From positions 55,508,738 through 55,572,737 of the forward strand of contig CM051455.1 of NCBI GenBank assembly GCA_028274465.1: a stretch of DNA of 64,000 nucleotides. Direction: 5' to 3'. Below are positions 60,836-64,000 of this stretch, in pieces (positions within the stretch are counted from its first letter, which is position 1; each line of letters begins with the position of its first letter). The translations under genes and the position numbers were made by a program. The notes below the pieces were generated by a model, which was not told where the DNA came from, did not search any database, and saw nothing but the letters and a program-made list of their open reading frames with translations. This stretch comes from Plantago ovata (taxonomy: Eukaryota > Streptophyta > Magnoliopsida > Lamiales > Plantaginaceae).

Positions 60836-62113
60836 GTTTGTTAGAGATAATAATATAGTAGTTATGGGTATTTTAGAAACAAGGGTGAAACATCCTAAAG
60901 CCCTGAAAATAAGAAGGAAGTTTGGTCTTGACTGGTCCTTTGTTGACAACTATGGAGAGCCTGCAAATGGTAGAGTGTGGGTGATGTGGAACAGCTCTTG
61001 TGTGCAGTTTCAGGTACTACACAAAACTGCTTAGCGTATTCATGGCTATGTAAACAGTCTGGATGGGTCTTTTAAGTGTTTTTGTTCTTTTGTCTATGCT
61101 TTTAACACCTTAGAAGAAAGAATAACTCTCTGGTTAGATATTCAACAGCTTGCTACACATATTCAAGAACCTTGGATTCTCTTGGGTGACTATAACAATG
61201 TGCTCTCCTCAGGGGATAAAATAGGTGGAAATTCTGTCTCAGGCGGTGAATGCGCAGATTTCAGAGAAGCTTTTAATGAGGCACAACTCATGGATCTACC
61301 TTATTTTGGTGGTCATTTTATATGGTGTAATAAACAAGATGCCAACCTAATTCACTCGAAAATTGATAGGTGCTTTGGAAACCCTTTCTGGTTCCAACAA
61401 TTTGGTGAATATGTTGTGCACATTGGCCTGCCTGGTACTTCTGATCATTCTCTTCTTATCTTGAAAGGAGGTAGGCCTGCTGAACAAAAGAAGAAGCAAT
61501 TTAAGTTCATTAATTGTCTTGTGAACCATACTGATTTTGTGAATGTGGTGAATGAAGCTTGGCAAGTAGAAGTTGAAGGGGTTAAAATGTATCAAGTGTG
61601 GTCTAAACTCAAACCACTTCGTGAGAGGTTAAGAGGAATGAGTAAACCATATGTCAACCCTCAGTTAAGGATTTCTACAACTAGGTGCAGAATGGAGCAG
61701 GCTCACGCCTCCTTAATTTAAGATCCACTTAATGTTTCTTTATTTGAAAAAGAGCGTGCTGTTGTTTCTGATTATGAAAAATGGATGGGAGTTGAGGAGA
61801 AGATATTGAAGCAGAAAGCCAAGATCCACTGGCTTCAATGTGGTGATAGGAATAATAAATATTTCCACGCCACACTTAAGGCCAAAAAACGAGTTGGTAT
61901 TACTGTCCTAACCAACTTACAAGGAGTGCAGTTGAGTGAGGAAAAGGATATACATGAGGAAGTGATTGCTTTCTACAAATCTCTACTTGGTACAACTGCA
62001 CAAGTGACACCGGATGTGGATATTCAAGTGGTTCAACAGGGCAACATACTAACCCGGGATCAAAGATTGGAGCAGATGAAGTTTATGAGGCTCTTAAGTC
62101 TATAGGGGATGAC
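60836..62113 (+). pseudogene. LINE ORF2: endonuclease domain and linker
   Basis: Endonuclease motifs in order: VVMGILETRVKHPKAL (catalytic Glu in ETR), RVWVMWNSSCVQFQV, a stop near 61033, then WILLGDYNNVLSSGDKIGG (GDYNN for the usual GDFN), FIWCNKQDANLIHSKIDRCF and LPGTSDHSLLIL (His of the SDH motif). Stop at 61719. The linker resumes at 61785 (KAKIHWLQCGDRNNKYFHAT). RT was not reached. It ends where an LTR is inserted. Confidence 0.85.
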
Positions 62114-64000
62114 TGTATGAAAATATGGTCAGAGTTACCCCTAGGGTACGCAGTGGAATTTCAAAATTTTCTTAACATGCAGGTTAATTGATCATGCATA
62201 TAACGTATATAATAAACACATTAATTAGAAGACTTACAATACTCCAAAAGCAAGAATAGGTATTGAATCGATATGTCAATCGATGGAGTCTTCGTAATAG
62301 TCCGGTGAATCTTCTCCTTCGTCGAAGTCGAAGATATCTGCAATACTTTGATTATCTGCAAGACAAGAAAAGTTAGTTTCCAGCTATTTGAACCTCAACC
62401 TTGGTATCCACGGATGAACAACTTATCGAAAGAATGTTAGGATATTCTTTATGTGGCCAAGAAGATGGGGCGACGATTTTCCTCCGGCGGAGAGTGGCGC
62501 GCGCGGCTAGGGTATAGAGGCAAGGGAGAGCTTTTTATTTTCTCTAAGAAATGTACAATAATTCTCTAAGAATTCGGCATTGAAAAAGCTCTCTAATGAC
62601 CTACTTATATAGTAGTCAATAGAAGTCTAAAGAAGATTCTTTTAGACTTCATAAAGGAATAAGAACTCTAATTCTTATTGCACAAGGAAACCAATTTAAT
62701 TCTAGATTCATTCCCAATTAAATTAGAACTCAATTAGGAAAATCTAACTTAACCCTTGACTTCTAATATGGGAAGGAGTCGAAACTCCCTCCCATACTAC
62801 TACTACACGCGGCCGGCCAAGGGGGGTATGTGGGTCCCAATTTTGGGACCCACTTATAATTCGAAGACAATTCAAACTCTAAGTAGATTTTGCCCATGTG
62901 CATATATTAATTCTAAATTAATATATCCTTTCAAATCAGACCTCTTTTATATTTCTAAAATATAATCTTTAATTGTATTTACATAAAATACAATTAATCA
63001 ATCAATTCAATTAATAATTCCAAATTATTAATTGAGCCACAAATAATTATAATTAATTCCAAATCAATTATAATTCATCAATCACAATTAATTCTAAATT
63101 AATTGCGATTCTATCTTCAAGGATATTCGGGTAAGTTGAATCACCACATAGTGTGACCCAGAGGGCCTCATTGTATTAAACAAGTGCTACACTAGGCAAC
63201 ATGGAATTCCTAGACGGTTCCATTTGCAATATTAATACATGAGGACGTTTGAGAGGTTTCTCAAAGCAACCCTTTCGTTGTGAAGTCTGTTGCGCTCAAT
63301 GCGGCGATGGTAACGTCCCTTCATCTGACTGACTCGAATGCATCTAGTATCGATGATGTGTCTACCCCAATAATACATCCACGGGCGTCTTCAGTGAGTT
63401 TCTTGGTGAATCCAATATCTATTATGACTATCATAATAATATTGATACGCTGGCCAGCGGTTTAACCAATCACAACTATGAACGACTATGAGCAGTGCTC
63501 TCCTGTGCTACACGTGAGAGATGAATCCTTCACAGAATCACTTATCACCCTCATTTGTATGTAGTCATAATCCTGGATCGTGTCTTGGGTCAACTGCTTA
63601 TTCAGAGCTGACATCAACGGGTCCACCAAGGATATGGGGCAACAAATGTGATGATAAAGTCCTGTAAGTCCAAAGGACGACTGGCATCACTTTGACAACT
63701 TTCCGGTTCCCATAGACACTTCGGTGTAGAGTATACATCGATGGGAGTTTCCGGTGGATACTTCCATTGTTCGGTAATCACCCTTCGAACAACTATGCGG
63801 AGTTATGGGAACGTTTCTAGATTGTCTAACAATCCGTTCTGTGGCCGTGGGATCGGCTCACACTTGCTCTAACAAGTATAACCTCCACGCATACTAGTCT
63901 CACTTTGTTCATTCAGACCCCTACACCCGAGATGAACCTCGACTAGGGAGAGTTTGGGATAGATGATAACTCACATAGCTCCCACTATCTGTGTGATCGG
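62114..64000 (-). repeat. LTR of a retrotransposon running past the window edge
   Basis: Its left edge is inside LINE ORF2. On the minus strand the region ends AAATTCCACTGCGTACCCTA and then TTTTCATACA, like the 3' end of many plant copia LTRs. Starting with TG at 62114 on the plus strand fits TG/CA ends. It is rich in short AT palindromes (ATTAATTCTAAATTAATATA) and has GC-rich spots (CGCGCGCGG near 62500; GCGGCCGGCC near 62810). No coding frame. Whether it is solo or part of a full element cannot be told from this window. Confidence 0.6.

Larger units (their letters stand above)
59549..62113 (+). mobile_element. Second L1-type LINE, cut by an LTR
   Basis: ORF1 with an AT-hook-like N-terminus and DUF4283, then the start of ORF2 (endonuclease and linker). 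It ends at 62113, inside the linker/RT start, where an LTR begins. It is different from the LINE at 50.5-59 kb: its DUF4283 has a different sequence and its ORF1 tail is short. Confidence 0.85.

Overview
This window is plant nuclear DNA, almost certainly from a dicot. It has spliced genes with GT-AG introns, a DUF4094/GT31 galactosyltransferase of plant type, Ty1/copia and Ty3/gypsy elements, L1-type LINEs with DUF4283 ORF1 proteins, Mutator-like elements (MULEs), Stowaway and hAT MITEs, and tRNA-derived SINEs. No bacterial, viral or organellar gene block was seen. The only well supported host gene is the galactosyltransferase (12888-17188, minus strand, 11 exons). A short spliced open frame at 11310-11986 may be a second host gene or a fragment.

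Layout. 1-6.6 kb: a decayed Ty3/gypsy element split by a decayed Ty1/copia element, whose left LTR is itself split by a SINE. 6.6-9.2 kb: no gene. 9.35-10.9 kb: a 5'-truncated LINE with an 18-bp target duplication. 11.3-17.6 kb: the unrecognised spliced frame and the GT31 gene with its promoter. 17.6-23.1 kb: intergenic, with a non-autonomous hAT element and two related SINEs. About 23.1-42.9 kb: a large MULE with three genes, namely a mudrA-type transposase (plus strand, decayed), a GRF-type zinc-finger/coiled-coil ORF (minus, open) and a ULP1/C48-like ORF (plus, open). A 10.67-kb Athila-like gag-protease LTR element sits inside one intron of the transposase gene, and a 2.5-kb second MULE sits inside that LTR element. 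42.9-50.5 kb: an LTR (44.6-45.6 kb), three Stowaway-like MITEs, a second LTR-like promoter region and low-complexity repeats. 50.5-59.05 kb: an L1 LINE carrying two solo LTRs of the same broad family as the 26.7-37.4 kb element. 59.5-62.1 kb: a second L1 LINE, cut by an LTR that runs off the window end.

How the parts relate. The nesting gives a clear order of events at several loci: gypsy, then copia, then SINE; large MULE, then Athila-like element (LTRs differ at only about ten visible positions), then small MULE. The small MULE must have moved recently although it encodes no transposase catalytic core, so it was probably mobilised in trans. Both MULEs keep an open GRF-type zinc-finger frame, convergent with a damaged transposase frame. 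In the large MULE the GRF and ULP1-like genes diverge from a 1.7-kb control-like region full of CGGTC-type repeats, with an 85-bp inverted repeat about 1 kb apart. This accessory-gene arrangement is the most interesting signal in the window.
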